Below are positions 16,230-23,666 of a stretch of 23,980 bases of DNA, in pieces (the stretch's first letter is position 1; each line of letters opens with the position of its first letter). Below the pieces are notes generated by a model. That model ran no database searches. It was not told where the DNA came from and was given only the letters and a program-made list of their open reading frames with translations. A program made the position numbers and the translations under genes. The DNA comes from JBELHO01 sp042091375 (GTDB lineage: Bacteria > Pseudomonadota > Gammaproteobacteria > Enterobacterales > Alteromonadaceae): the NCBI GenBank assembly GCA_042091375.1, contig JBELHO010000050.1, positions 1-23,980 of the forward strand. The letters run 5' to 3'.

Positions 16230-17288
16230 TTGAATAAAAATACTGATCAAAGCTTTATTCTCGAACCATTAGACAATGCCAGACAAGCCAATTTATGTGG
16301 TCCTATGGACGATAACCTCAAGGCCATTGAACGCCGTCTTGGGGTGGAGATAAGTTACAGAAATAATCAATTTAAAATTATAGGCTTGCAAAACAACGTC
16401 AACGCAGTGATCAAGTTGTTAAAAGACTTGTATGTTGAAACTGAGGCAGTCAAAGGTCAATCTAAAACCATCACCGACGAAATGGTACATCTCGCCATTA
16501 TGGAAACTAATGTACTGGAACAAGCTGTAGATAAAGATGATGCGCGTTATCAGCAAATGGTCACCATTAAAACCAAACGCGGTATCATTAAACCCCGCAA
16601 TGAAAACCAACAAAACTATGTTAAAAACATCTTAATTAATGATATCAGTTTTGGTATTGGTGTGGCCGGTACAGGTAAAACTTATTTGGCTGTCGCTTGT
16701 GCTGTTGACGCGTTAGAGAGACAAGAAGTCAGGCGTATTTTATTAACTCGACCAGCAGTCGAGGCCGGTGAAAAGTTGGGGTTTTTACCGGGGGATTTAT
16801 CACAAAAAATCGATCCTTATTTGCGACCGCTTTACGATGCTTTATTTGAGATGTTAGGTTTTGAAAAAGTAGAAAAATTGATTGAACGCAATGTGATTGA
16901 AGTCGCTCCACTGGCTTATATGCGTGGCAGAACACTCAATGATGCGTTTATTATTTTAGACGAAAGTCAGAATACCACGGCTGAACAAATGAAGATGTTT
17001 CTGACCCGGATCGGCTTTAATTCACGTGCGGTGATCACTGGCGACATTACTCAAGTCGACTTGCCGCGCGGGCAAAAATCTGGCTTGCGTCATGCTATTG
17101 AGGTACTTGAAAATATTGACGAAGTGAGCTTTAACTTTTTTCAATCGGGCGATGTGGTCCGCCACCCAGTAGTGGGTCGTATTGTCGAAGCGTATGAAGC
17201 ACATGAACAAAAACTCAAGCGTGAAAAAGCCCGACAACAACAAGTAAAAGAAGCTTCATTAGCAGTAAATAATGGCAAGGTCAGTTAG
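16230..17288 (+). CDS. ybeZ: PhoH-like P-loop ATPase YbeZ
   Basis: A 352-residue PhoH-family ATPase with an N-terminal KH-like part and the ATPase core. Walker A GVAGTGKT is at 144-151 and Walker B IILDESQ at 241-247, and the long block RPAVEAGEKLGFLPGDLSQK is near-identical to E. coli. YbeZ is reported to partner the rRNA-processing protein YbeY. I start it at TTG 16230: the residues EPLDNARQANLCGP and DDNLKAIERRLG match the E. coli N-terminus, and the next in-frame ATG would cut into them. The C-terminus is a charged Lys/Gln-rich tail. Its stop overlaps the ybeY start by one base (TAGTG). Confidence 0.94.
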   Translation: MNKNTDQSFILEPLDNARQANLCGPMDDNLKAIERRLGVEISYRNNQFKIIGLQNNVNAVIKLLKDLYVETEAVKGQSKTITDEMVHLAIMETNVLEQAVDKDDARYQQMVTIKTKRGIIKPRNENQQNYVKNILINDISFGIGVAGTGKTYLAVACAVDALERQEVRRILLTRPAVEAGEKLGFLPGDLSQKIDPYLRPLYDALFEMLGFEKVEKLIERNVIEVAPLAYMRGRTLNDAFIILDESQNTTAEQMKMFLTRIGFNSRAVITGDITQVDLPRGQKSGLRHAIEVLENIDEVSFNFFQSGDVVRHPVVGRIVEAYEAHEQKLKREKARQQQVKEASLAVNNGKVS

Positions 17289-17746
17289 TGGCTATTATTG
17301 TTGATCTGCAAATTGCCTGCACAGATGAAAACTTGCCTGATGAACAAACCTTTCAGCACTGGGTAAACACCGCATTACAAAATGAAAATAAAGCTTATGA
17401 ATTAACCATTCGCCTAGTAGACCGCGAAGAAAGCCAACAACTCAATTATCAGTACCGCAATAAAAATTCGCCGACCAATGTGTTGTCGTTTCCGTTTGAG
17501 GCACCAGTGGGTATTGAGCTCGATTTGTTGGGTGATTTAGTGATTTGTGCTGAAGTTGTCAAACAACAAGCAACCGAGCAAAACAAGCCATTATCAGCCC
17601 ATTGGGCACACATGGTTATACACGGCTGCTTGCATTTGTTGGGGTTTGACCATATAAATGAGCAAGAGGCGGAAACAATGGAACAATTAGAAATTGAATT
17701 ACTAGCCAGTATAGGTATAGCCGATCCGTATATTGAAAAATTGTAA
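17288..17746 (+). CDS. ybeY: Endoribonuclease YbeY (rRNA maturation factor)
   Basis: YbeY is a zinc metalloenzyme needed for 16S rRNA 3'-end maturation and 70S ribosome quality control. The 152 residues end in the signature HGCLHLLGFDH with zinc ligands His112, His116 and His122, preceded by NVLSFPFE and LGDLVI blocks. It starts with GTG, overlapping the ybeZ stop codon by one base, so the two proteins are likely made together, in keeping with their reported partnership. A 113-bp gap then separates it from corC. Confidence 0.97.
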   Translation: MAIIVDLQIACTDENLPDEQTFQHWVNTALQNENKAYELTIRLVDREESQQLNYQYRNKNSPTNVLSFPFEAPVGIELDLLGDLVICAEVVKQQATEQNKPLSAHWAHMVIHGCLHLLGFDHINEQEAETMEQLEIELLASIGIADPYIEKL

Positions 17747-17788
17747 CAATAAGCTGTTTACCTATTTATTACTTGAATTAAAACAGTA

Positions 17789-17817
17789 TTGACTACAAAA
17801 TAAGCTAAATCTTTATT
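17789..17817 (+). promoter_or_regulatory. Possible internal promoter before corC
   Basis: TTGACT (17789-17794) and TTTATT (17812-17817) are 17 bp apart in the AT-rich ybeY-corC gap. The -35 is good and the -10 poor, so this is a low-confidence call. Confidence 0.3.
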
Positions 17818-17859
17818 GAAGATCAAATATTACTTCACAATAGGAATTAAATAAGCTCT

Positions 17860-18735
17860 ATGAGCGATGAACAACCCCATATAAGTCAAGGCGCTTCACA
17901 AAAATCCATGTGGACAAAACTCGTTCAAGTGTTTACTGGAGAGCCGCAAAACAAAGATGAACTGGTTGAAGTATTAAATGATGCCGAAGACCGAGATTTA
18001 ATTAAACCTGAAACTAAATTGATGATAGAAGGCGTGTTAGAGGTATCTGACATGCGGGTGCGCGATATTATGATCCCTCGCGCGCAAATGGTCACTTTAG
18101 ACATTAGCCAACCGATTGAAGCCGCACTGCCAATTATCATTGAGTCGGGTCACTCGCGATTCCCAGTGATCAATGAAGACATAGATCACATTGAAGGCAT
18201 TCTGTTGGCGAAAGATTTACTCGCCTATGGCTTTAATCAACAAGAAGCATGTAGCTTAACTAAAATTATTCGCCAAGCTATTATTGTTCCCGAAAGTAAA
18301 AAAGTCGAACCCTTACTTAAAGAGTTTCGCTCTAAGCGTTACCACATGGCTATCGTTGTTGATGAATATGGCGGTGTGTCTGGGGTAGTGACCATTGAAG
18401 ATATTCTCGAACTGATTGTCGGCGAGATAGAAGATGAAACAGATGATGCCATTGAAGAAGATATCAAACACCTCGCTGGCAATGTATACCAAGTCAAATC
18501 ACTCACCGAATTAGATGATTTCAACGCCTATTTTAACAGTCAATTTAACGAAAAGGATGCCGATACCATTGGTGGCATCGCCCTGTTGCAGTTTGGCCAT
18601 ATGCCTAAAAAAGGTGAAGAAATCACTATTAATGACTTTGTCTTTAAAATCACCTCGGCAGACAGTCGAAGAATACAAACACTCAACATAACCGTACCGA
18701 AAACACATCAAATACCCGGTAAAATTAGTGATTGA
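17860..18735 (+). CDS. corC: CBS-domain protein CorC (YbeX)
   Basis: A 291-residue cytosolic protein with two CBS domains (about 67-125 and 132-190) and a C-terminal CorC_HlyC domain (about 205-283). The block MRVRDIMIPRAQMVTL and the VVDEYGGVSGVVTIEDILELIVGEIEDE sequence are typical. In Salmonella and E. coli the protein has been linked to CorA-dependent magnesium and cobalt efflux and, as YbeX, to ribosome metabolism. The CBS domains suggest control by an adenine nucleotide. It is followed 18 bp later by lnt, as in most Gammaproteobacteria. Confidence 0.94.
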   Translation: MSDEQPHISQGASQKSMWTKLVQVFTGEPQNKDELVEVLNDAEDRDLIKPETKLMIEGVLEVSDMRVRDIMIPRAQMVTLDISQPIEAALPIIIESGHSRFPVINEDIDHIEGILLAKDLLAYGFNQQEACSLTKIIRQAIIVPESKKVEPLLKEFRSKRYHMAIVVDEYGGVSGVVTIEDILELIVGEIEDETDDAIEEDIKHLAGNVYQVKSLTELDDFNAYFNSQFNEKDADTIGGIALLQFGHMPKKGEEITINDFVFKITSADSRRIQTLNITVPKTHQIPGKISD

Positions 18736-18753
18736 TATTAGCTGACTAAGCCA

Positions 18754-20436
18754 ATGAAGCGAAATTTATTTGCCAAGCTCAGATCTTGTCTTACCTCTGT
18801 GCACAATACTTTAAAAGATAGGTCTTTGTGGATCAGTACAGTTGCCGGAGTATTGCTGGTTTTCGCTTACGCGCCATTCTCAGCTTGGTGGTTAATGTAT
18901 GTCATCTTGCCACTGTGGTTCGTACACCTATGTAAAATACAACAAAAACACCTTCAGCTAGCCGAAAATAACAGTACAAAAGCCGACCTTGCGCAACCAA
19001 ACACTGTGGCTAAATCACAACGACGGTTATTGACTAAACACAGCTTTGTTTTTGCCTTCGGCTGGTTTGCCAGTGGTATTAGTTGGGTACATGTCAGCAT
19101 AGATCAATTTGGCGGCTTACCCTTAGCGATATCGCTGTTGTTAATGATCCTTTTGTGTTGTTACTTAGCCCTGTTTCCCGCCTTAGCTTTTTATATTTGC
19201 GGCCATTTTTTGAACAATGGCAAACTCAACTTATGGCTTTTACCCAGTGCTTGGCTGCTGTGTGAATACTTACGCGCTAAGCTATTAACTGGCTTTCCTT
19301 GGTTATCTTTAGGCTATTCTCAACTTGATGGCCCTCTGGCTGCACTGGCCCCAATGATCGGTGAAACAGGTATTACCATCACATTATTGTTAGTTTGTGT
19401 AGCCCTGTGTCAAATCGCAGTAAACAAGCAACGCAGCTTAGCCATAGTGACTATACTAGGATTGACATTGGCCATTGTTGTAGCCAACCAAAAAAGCTGG
19501 GTTGAAACCAATGGTGAAGTGGTGGATGTAGCCTTAATTCAAGGCAATATAGAGCAAGATCTTAAGTGGCAACCAGAGCAAGAATGGCCAACCATGCTCA
19601 AATACCTGCAATTATCCCGAGAAAATTTTGCTGCCGACCTGATCATCTGGCCAGAATCGGCGATACCAGCATTGGAGCTATTGGTCAGTACTCAAGAGTT
19701 TCTTCAACTTGTAAACCAATCGGCGCTGGCCAACTCAAGCGCCATCATTACTGGTATACAAAATTATCATGTTGACACTAAAAAATACTACAATGGCTTA
19801 ATTGTGCTCGGCAATAGCGAAAAAGCCACGCACCATAATAACCAGCCAGCACAGAGTTATGTCTACAACAACCCCAATCGCTATTACAAGAGTCACTTAT
19901 TACCCATCGGCGAATTTGTGCCCTTTGGCGATATTTTAAGACCGCTGGCGCCATTTTTTAATTTGCCCATGTCTTCTTTTAGTCGAGGCGATTACGTGCA
20001 AGCCAATTTGCGGGCAAATGGCTTGAATATTTTACCCTTGATTTGTTTCGAAATCGCCTTTGCCGATCAGTTGGCTGCCAATTTTACTGTGCAAACCAAC
20101 CTGCTGTTAACCGTTAGTAACGATGCTTGGTTTGGCGACTCACACGGCCCCCATCAACACATGGAAATTGCCCGCATGCGCGCCTTAGAGTTTGGTCGAC
20201 CTTTACTGCGTTCCACGAATAATGGCGTCACCGCAGTAACTGATCATTTGGGTAACATACAACAAATCATTCCACAATTTGAAGAAGCTGTACTAACAAC
20301 CGAGGTGAAACTGGTTACTGGACTCACCCCTTACTCTCAATATCAGCAATTAATGACTTGGCTAATTCCGCTGTTGTGCCTTGTTTTTCCATGGGTTTAC
20401 TATCGTTTAACTAAGCGCCAGCAGACGAACAGCTAA
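18754..20436 (+). CDS. lnt: Apolipoprotein N-acyltransferase
   Basis: Lnt adds the third acyl chain to the N-terminal cysteine of lipoproteins at the inner membrane, which makes them substrates for Lol sorting. The 560-residue protein has several N-terminal membrane segments (about 27-58, 97-150, 160-170, 195-245), a periplasmic nitrilase-like domain and a final segment near 535-555. The triad is visible: Glu301 (WPESAIP), Lys379 (YYKSHLLPIGEFVPFG) and Cys431 (LICFEIAF). E. coli Lnt has about 512 residues; the extra length includes a hydrophilic insert around 61-97. LolB, encoded earlier in the window, handles lipoproteins matured by this enzyme. Confidence 0.96.
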   Translation: MKRNLFAKLRSCLTSVHNTLKDRSLWISTVAGVLLVFAYAPFSAWWLMYVILPLWFVHLCKIQQKHLQLAENNSTKADLAQPNTVAKSQRRLLTKHSFVFAFGWFASGISWVHVSIDQFGGLPLAISLLLMILLCCYLALFPALAFYICGHFLNNGKLNLWLLPSAWLLCEYLRAKLLTGFPWLSLGYSQLDGPLAALAPMIGETGITITLLLVCVALCQIAVNKQRSLAIVTILGLTLAIVVANQKSWVETNGEVVDVALIQGNIEQDLKWQPEQEWPTMLKYLQLSRENFAADLIIWPESAIPALELLVSTQEFLQLVNQSALANSSAIITGIQNYHVDTKKYYNGLIVLGNSEKATHHNNQPAQSYVYNNPNRYYKSHLLPIGEFVPFGDILRPLAPFFNLPMSSFSRGDYVQANLRANGLNILPLICFEIAFADQLAANFTVQTNLLLTVSNDAWFGDSHGPHQHMEIARMRALEFGRPLLRSTNNGVTAVTDHLGNIQQIIPQFEEAVLTTEVKLVTGLTPYSQYQQLMTWLIPLLCLVFPWVYYRLTKRQQTNS

Positions 20437-20478
20437 GTTACCCTGCCCTATTCTGTAAAACCCTCTATGCAATCAACA

Positions 20479-20522
20479 GATCACGGATAATGTGATCGAT
20501 TGTTACCATAAATCAGTATAAT
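20479..20522 (+). promoter_or_regulatory. Amidohydrolase promoter with overlapping inverted repeat
   Basis: A consensus -10 TATAAT (20517-20522) lies about 33 bp upstream of the amidohydrolase ATG. The -35 position is poor (GATCGA). A perfect 6-bp inverted repeat, GATCAC (20479-20484) and GTGATC (20492-20497) with a 7-bp spacer, overlaps the -35 and could be an operator. A regulator cannot be named. Confidence 0.5.
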
Positions 20523-20555
20523 ATCGTCTAAATACAATAATAAAGTGGCTTAACC

Positions 20556-22220
20556 ATGAACAATAAATATATTTTATTAGGCTTTTTTCTGTGCAGTTTT
20601 GCTTTTAGCAATCAACCTTTAGCGCAAACCACACTCATTAAAAACATCAAGGGGTACACCCTTGATGGAGACACTTTACAACGCTTTAACGCCATAAAAT
20701 TCACCGATGATAAGATAGACAAGCTCTACCAAGGTGAACTGCCCAGCATTACTACCGACAAAATCACTGTGATTGATGGTCAAGGGCAAACCATGCTGCC
20801 TGGCTTGATAGATGCTCATGGCCACGTATTGAGCTATGGCTTGCGACTCAACCAAGTGGATCTGTTTAACAGCAGCTCAGAAGCCGATGCAGTAGCGATC
20901 ACAGCAGAGTATGCCAAACAAAGACCTGCGCACAGTGAGGGCTGGATCAAAGGCGGCGGATGGAATCAAGTGCAATGGCCGAGTGATCAGTTTCCATCGG
21001 CAAAATCCCTAGACAAAGTGTTTGCTAATACACCGGTATGGTTAGCCAGAGTTGATGGTCATGCTGGTTGGGCAAATAGCAAAGCCATGGCATTGGCCAA
21101 GATAGATAAAAACACCAAATCACCCGAAGGCGGTGAGATTATTCGCGATCAAGACGGTAACCCCACGGGGGTATTTATTGATAATGCCATGGCCTTAATT
21201 GATGGCGTTATTCCCGAGCAGAGCTTTGAACAACAAAAGCAAACCTTACATACCTCACTATTGTCCTTGGCTAGTTTAGGACTAACCAGTGTTCATGATG
21301 CTGGCATAGATAAAACCAACATGGCGGCATTTAAAGCCTTAGCCTTGGAAAACAATATGCCTATTCGCATTAATGCGATGTTGTATTTGCCCTCACCGCA
21401 ATGGCAGGAGGTTATAAAACAGGGTCAATTTAGCACTACAGATGGTATGTTGGCTTTTAATAGTGTCAAGATCCAAGCCGATGGTGCACTGGGCAGCCGA
21501 GGCGCCGCACTGATCAATGAATATTCAGATCACCCCGGCCACACAGGGCTATTACTGCACGATAAACAATCTCTTGTGCACTATATCAACACCGCCATGC
21601 AAGCCGGATTTCAAGTCAATACCCACGCCATAGGCGATAATGCCAATAAGCAGGTACTCGACATTTACATACAGCAAATTGCCAAAACTAACAGCAAACA
21701 CTTACGCCATCGAGTAGAGCATGCACAGGTGTTGCGCTTAGTTGATATTCCCCGATTTGCACAACACAATATTATTGCTTCAATGCAAGCCACGCATGCG
21801 ACAAGCGATAAAAATATGGCACTGAGTCGTTTGGGACCAGAGCGTATAATCGGCGCTTATGCATGGCGCAAGCTTCTCGATGCCGATACGGTTATTGCTG
21901 CCGGCTCAGATTTCCCGGTTGAATCACCCAACCCTTTTTATGGCCTTCACGCCTCAGTCACCCGCCAAGACAAAGCCAATCAACCGGAAGGTGGATGGTA
22001 TAAATCACAGAAAATGACCCGCGTAGAAGCATTGAAAACCTTTACCATTGATGCCGCCTATGCCGGCCATCAAGAGCATATGATCGGTAGCTTAGCTTCA
22101 GGGAAAAAAGCCGATTTTATCTTAGTCTCTGACGATTACATGACAGTAGCAGAAAACAAACTGTGGCAAAATCAAGTCAACCAAACTTGGGTAAATGGAC
22201 AACAGGTCTATGCCAGATAA
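20556..22220 (+). CDS. Secreted amidohydrolase, YtcJ/Amidohydro_3 type
   Basis: A 554-residue metal-dependent hydrolase with an N-terminal signal peptide (hydrophobic 6-17, likely cleavage after Ala23 in NQPLAQ), hence periplasmic or exported. Family motifs are the metal-binding His88-x-His90 in LIDAHGH, Lys305 in SVKIQADGALGSRGA, His357 in THAIGD, His389 in RVEHAQVL and Asp452 in AAGSDFPVESPNP. Such enzymes hydrolyse amide or related bonds; the substrate of this branch is generally unknown. The gene has its own likely promoter and no evident functional partner nearby. It is the last forward gene before the integron. Confidence 0.9.
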   Translation: MNNKYILLGFFLCSFAFSNQPLAQTTLIKNIKGYTLDGDTLQRFNAIKFTDDKIDKLYQGELPSITTDKITVIDGQGQTMLPGLIDAHGHVLSYGLRLNQVDLFNSSSEADAVAITAEYAKQRPAHSEGWIKGGGWNQVQWPSDQFPSAKSLDKVFANTPVWLARVDGHAGWANSKAMALAKIDKNTKSPEGGEIIRDQDGNPTGVFIDNAMALIDGVIPEQSFEQQKQTLHTSLLSLASLGLTSVHDAGIDKTNMAAFKALALENNMPIRINAMLYLPSPQWQEVIKQGQFSTTDGMLAFNSVKIQADGALGSRGAALINEYSDHPGHTGLLLHDKQSLVHYINTAMQAGFQVNTHAIGDNANKQVLDIYIQQIAKTNSKHLRHRVEHAQVLRLVDIPRFAQHNIIASMQATHATSDKNMALSRLGPERIIGAYAWRKLLDADTVIAAGSDFPVESPNPFYGLHASVTRQDKANQPEGGWYKSQKMTRVEALKTFTIDAAYAGHQEHMIGSLASGKKADFILVSDDYMTVAENKLWQNQVNQTWVNGQQVYAR

Positions 22221-22285
22221 CGTTAGCGAACAACAAGCAAGTCGCTAGCAACAACAACACCTCGCCCTTTTAAGGCAATTTTAGC

Positions 22286-22308
22286 AAGCGATCCACTGGA
22301 TCGCTTTT
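22286..22308 (+). terminator. Terminator after the amidohydrolase gene
   Basis: AAGCGATCC (22286-22294), loop ACT and GGATCGCTT (22298-22306) form a perfect 9-bp stem followed by TT. It separates the amidohydrolase gene from the convergent intI gene. A longer imperfect inverted repeat surrounds it (see findings). Confidence 0.75.
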
Positions 22309-22446
22309 GATTGGCGTTGCGTTATTGTTAGCACCCGACTAATTTTAATCTGTCATCTGCAGCTGCAATGAGGGTTCAAGCAACAGCCGTAAACTATACA
22401 AAGCATTGTCCCCTCCCCCAAAGCAGACACTGAACACCAACAAAAA

Positions 22447-23418
22447 TTACATAATTTTGCTGAGGGGGCTTGTTACCCCATTGGCCCCCTGTTGCAAGAC
22501 ATGAGTATATATCTGCGTAGTTTTCAGATCTGAATGACCTAGCTGAGCTTGCACTGTTCTAATATCGGCGCCACTCTGTAGTAAATGAGTAGCAAATGAG
22601 TGGCGTAAAGTATGAGGCGTTATTGGCTTGCCAAGTTTAGCTTTTTTGGCTGCACCTTTAATGGCCTTGCGCACACCTGTATGGTGGAAGTGATGGCGAC
22701 GAATTTCTCCTGTTTGAGGATCTGCACTCAATTTAAATGAAGGAAATAAATATTGCCAAGGCAAGGTTTTATTGGCGCTAGGGTATTTTTTTGCAAGTGC
22801 ATTTGGCATCCACACACCCGAAAATTGGTTATTTTGCAAATCTAGCTTTAAGTATTCATCCACTTGCATAATTTGATTTCTGAGCATAGGAATTAACTCT
22901 ACAGCTAAAGTGACCACTCGATTCTTAGTGCCTTTACCGTTCCAAATACGAAGGCATTTATAATCAAAATCAATATCCTGCACTCTGAATTGAACGGCTT
23001 CCATTACCCGGCAACCACTTCCATACATTAACCCTGCAATAAGGTAGTAACGTTTATCTAGACAAGACAACAATGATTTTACTTCATCGACGGTCATCAC
23101 AATAGGCAATTTAGGTTGTCGTTTACTGCGGACGAAAACTAGATCTGCTGACAGCTGATCACCAATAATGTGCTTGTATAGAAATGCAAGCGAGTTTAAT
23201 GCCGTAGCTTGTGTGCGCGGAGATACATTTTCTTCAAGGACAAGGCTATCTAAATACGCAACTACTTCATTATCGCCCATAGCAGCAGGATGTCGTTTAT
23301 TGTGAAAATGAATAAATGCAGCGATCCATTTAAGGTATGTATCAATTGTTCTCAGTGAATACTGTCGGGTGAGCATAAACTCAGCTATAGAATTTAAAAA
23401 TGGCGAGCGAGTTCTCAT
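22447..23418 (-). CDS. intI: Integron integrase (tyrosine recombinase IntI)
   Basis: IntI recombines attI with cassette attC sites. From the ATG at 23418 the protein has 323 residues, near the size of the Vibrio cholerae chromosomal integrase. Catalytic residues are Arg137 (GSGCRVMEA), His269 and Arg272 (PHTLRHSFATH), His295 (LGHSD) and Tyr304 (TQIYTHVL). The IntI-specific insertion between the two halves of the active site, LPWQYLFPS followed by RRHHFHHTGVRKAIKGAAKKA (about 219-260), separates it from XerC/XerD. The frame is open upstream to 23508, but a strong Shine-Dalgarno (AAGGAGGA, 23422-23429) sets the start at 23418 or the adjacent ATG at 23421. The gene appears intact. The array is expected on its 5' side. 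Confidence 0.96.
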   Translation of the reverse strand: MRTRSPFLNSIAEFMLTRQYSLRTIDTYLKWIAAFIHFHNKRHPAAMGDNEVVAYLDSLVLEENVSPRTQATALNSLAFLYKHIIGDQLSADLVFVRSKRQPKLPIVMTVDEVKSLLSCLDKRYYLIAGLMYGSGCRVMEAVQFRVQDIDFDYKCLRIWNGKGTKNRVVTLAVELIPMLRNQIMQVDEYLKLDLQNNQFSGVWMPNALAKKYPSANKTLPWQYLFPSFKLSADPQTGEIRRHHFHHTGVRKAIKGAAKKAKLGKPITPHTLRHSFATHLLQSGADIRTVQAQLGHSDLKTTQIYTHVLQQGANGVTSPLSKIM

Positions 23419-23438
23419 CATTCCTCCTTGAATTAGAC

Positions 23439-23454
23439 ATGTATATATATACAG
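23439..23454 (-). promoter_or_regulatory. LexA (SOS) box upstream of intI
   Basis: On the intI strand the site reads CTGTATATATATACAT, which differs from the LexA consensus CTGT-N8-ACAG only at the last base. It ends about 10 bp before the Shine-Dalgarno and must cover the promoter or start site of intI. LexA repression of integron integrases is established for class 1 and Vibrio integrons. Confidence 0.88.
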
Positions 23455-23487
23455 TTTGGCAGACTTTCTCCTATATTCAAGAAAATA

Positions 23488-23625
23488 ACCCATTGGGTCA
23501 TTTATCACCTAAGACCAGTTATGGTTAAATGTAAAAAATTAAATAGCTGGTAATAACTTAGTTAATTTGATACTTATATCTACAGAATAAAAATGAGCCG
23601 ATGGTTGGTAGAAAAATGACCCAAT
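23488..23625. repeat. Inverted 12-bp repeat flanking the putative attI region
   Basis: AAATGACCCAAT occurs on the plus strand at 23614-23625 and on the minus strand at 23492-23503. The left copy merges with the small palindrome ACCCA-T-TGGGT (23488-23498). The repeats enclose the segment where attI is expected. Confidence 0.7.
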
Positions 23626-23648
23626 CGCTCACTATTAAATTGTTATAT
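23503..23648 (+). other. attI: Putative attI recombination region
   Basis: The site lies between intI and the first cassette ORF. Two candidate crossover points fit the GTT rule. The first is TAATAAC-TTA-GTTAATT (23551-23567), whose layout of inverted L box, 3-bp spacer and R box resembles class 1 attI. The second is GTTATAT (23642-23648), 10-25 bp before the cassette start codons, the usual distance for a cassette boundary. A GTTAAAT matching GTTRRRY also occurs at 23524-23530. A hairpin pairs CCAGTTAT (23515-23522) with ATAGCTGG (23543-23550) through one G-U. The exact junction cannot be fixed without neighbouring attC sites. Confidence 0.5.
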
Positions 23649-23666
23649 GCCATGGGAATTTTGCAG

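Noticed and set aside
22221..22446. Cassette attC site on the 3' side of intI
   Set aside because: The inverted repeat there lacks a proper RYYYAAC box opposite GTTRRRY and contains an ordinary terminator. I kept it only as a low-interest finding.
23419..23508. N-terminal extension of IntI to 23508
   Set aside because: The extension would run through the LexA box and the strong Shine-Dalgarno, and IntI proteins start near MRTRSPFL.
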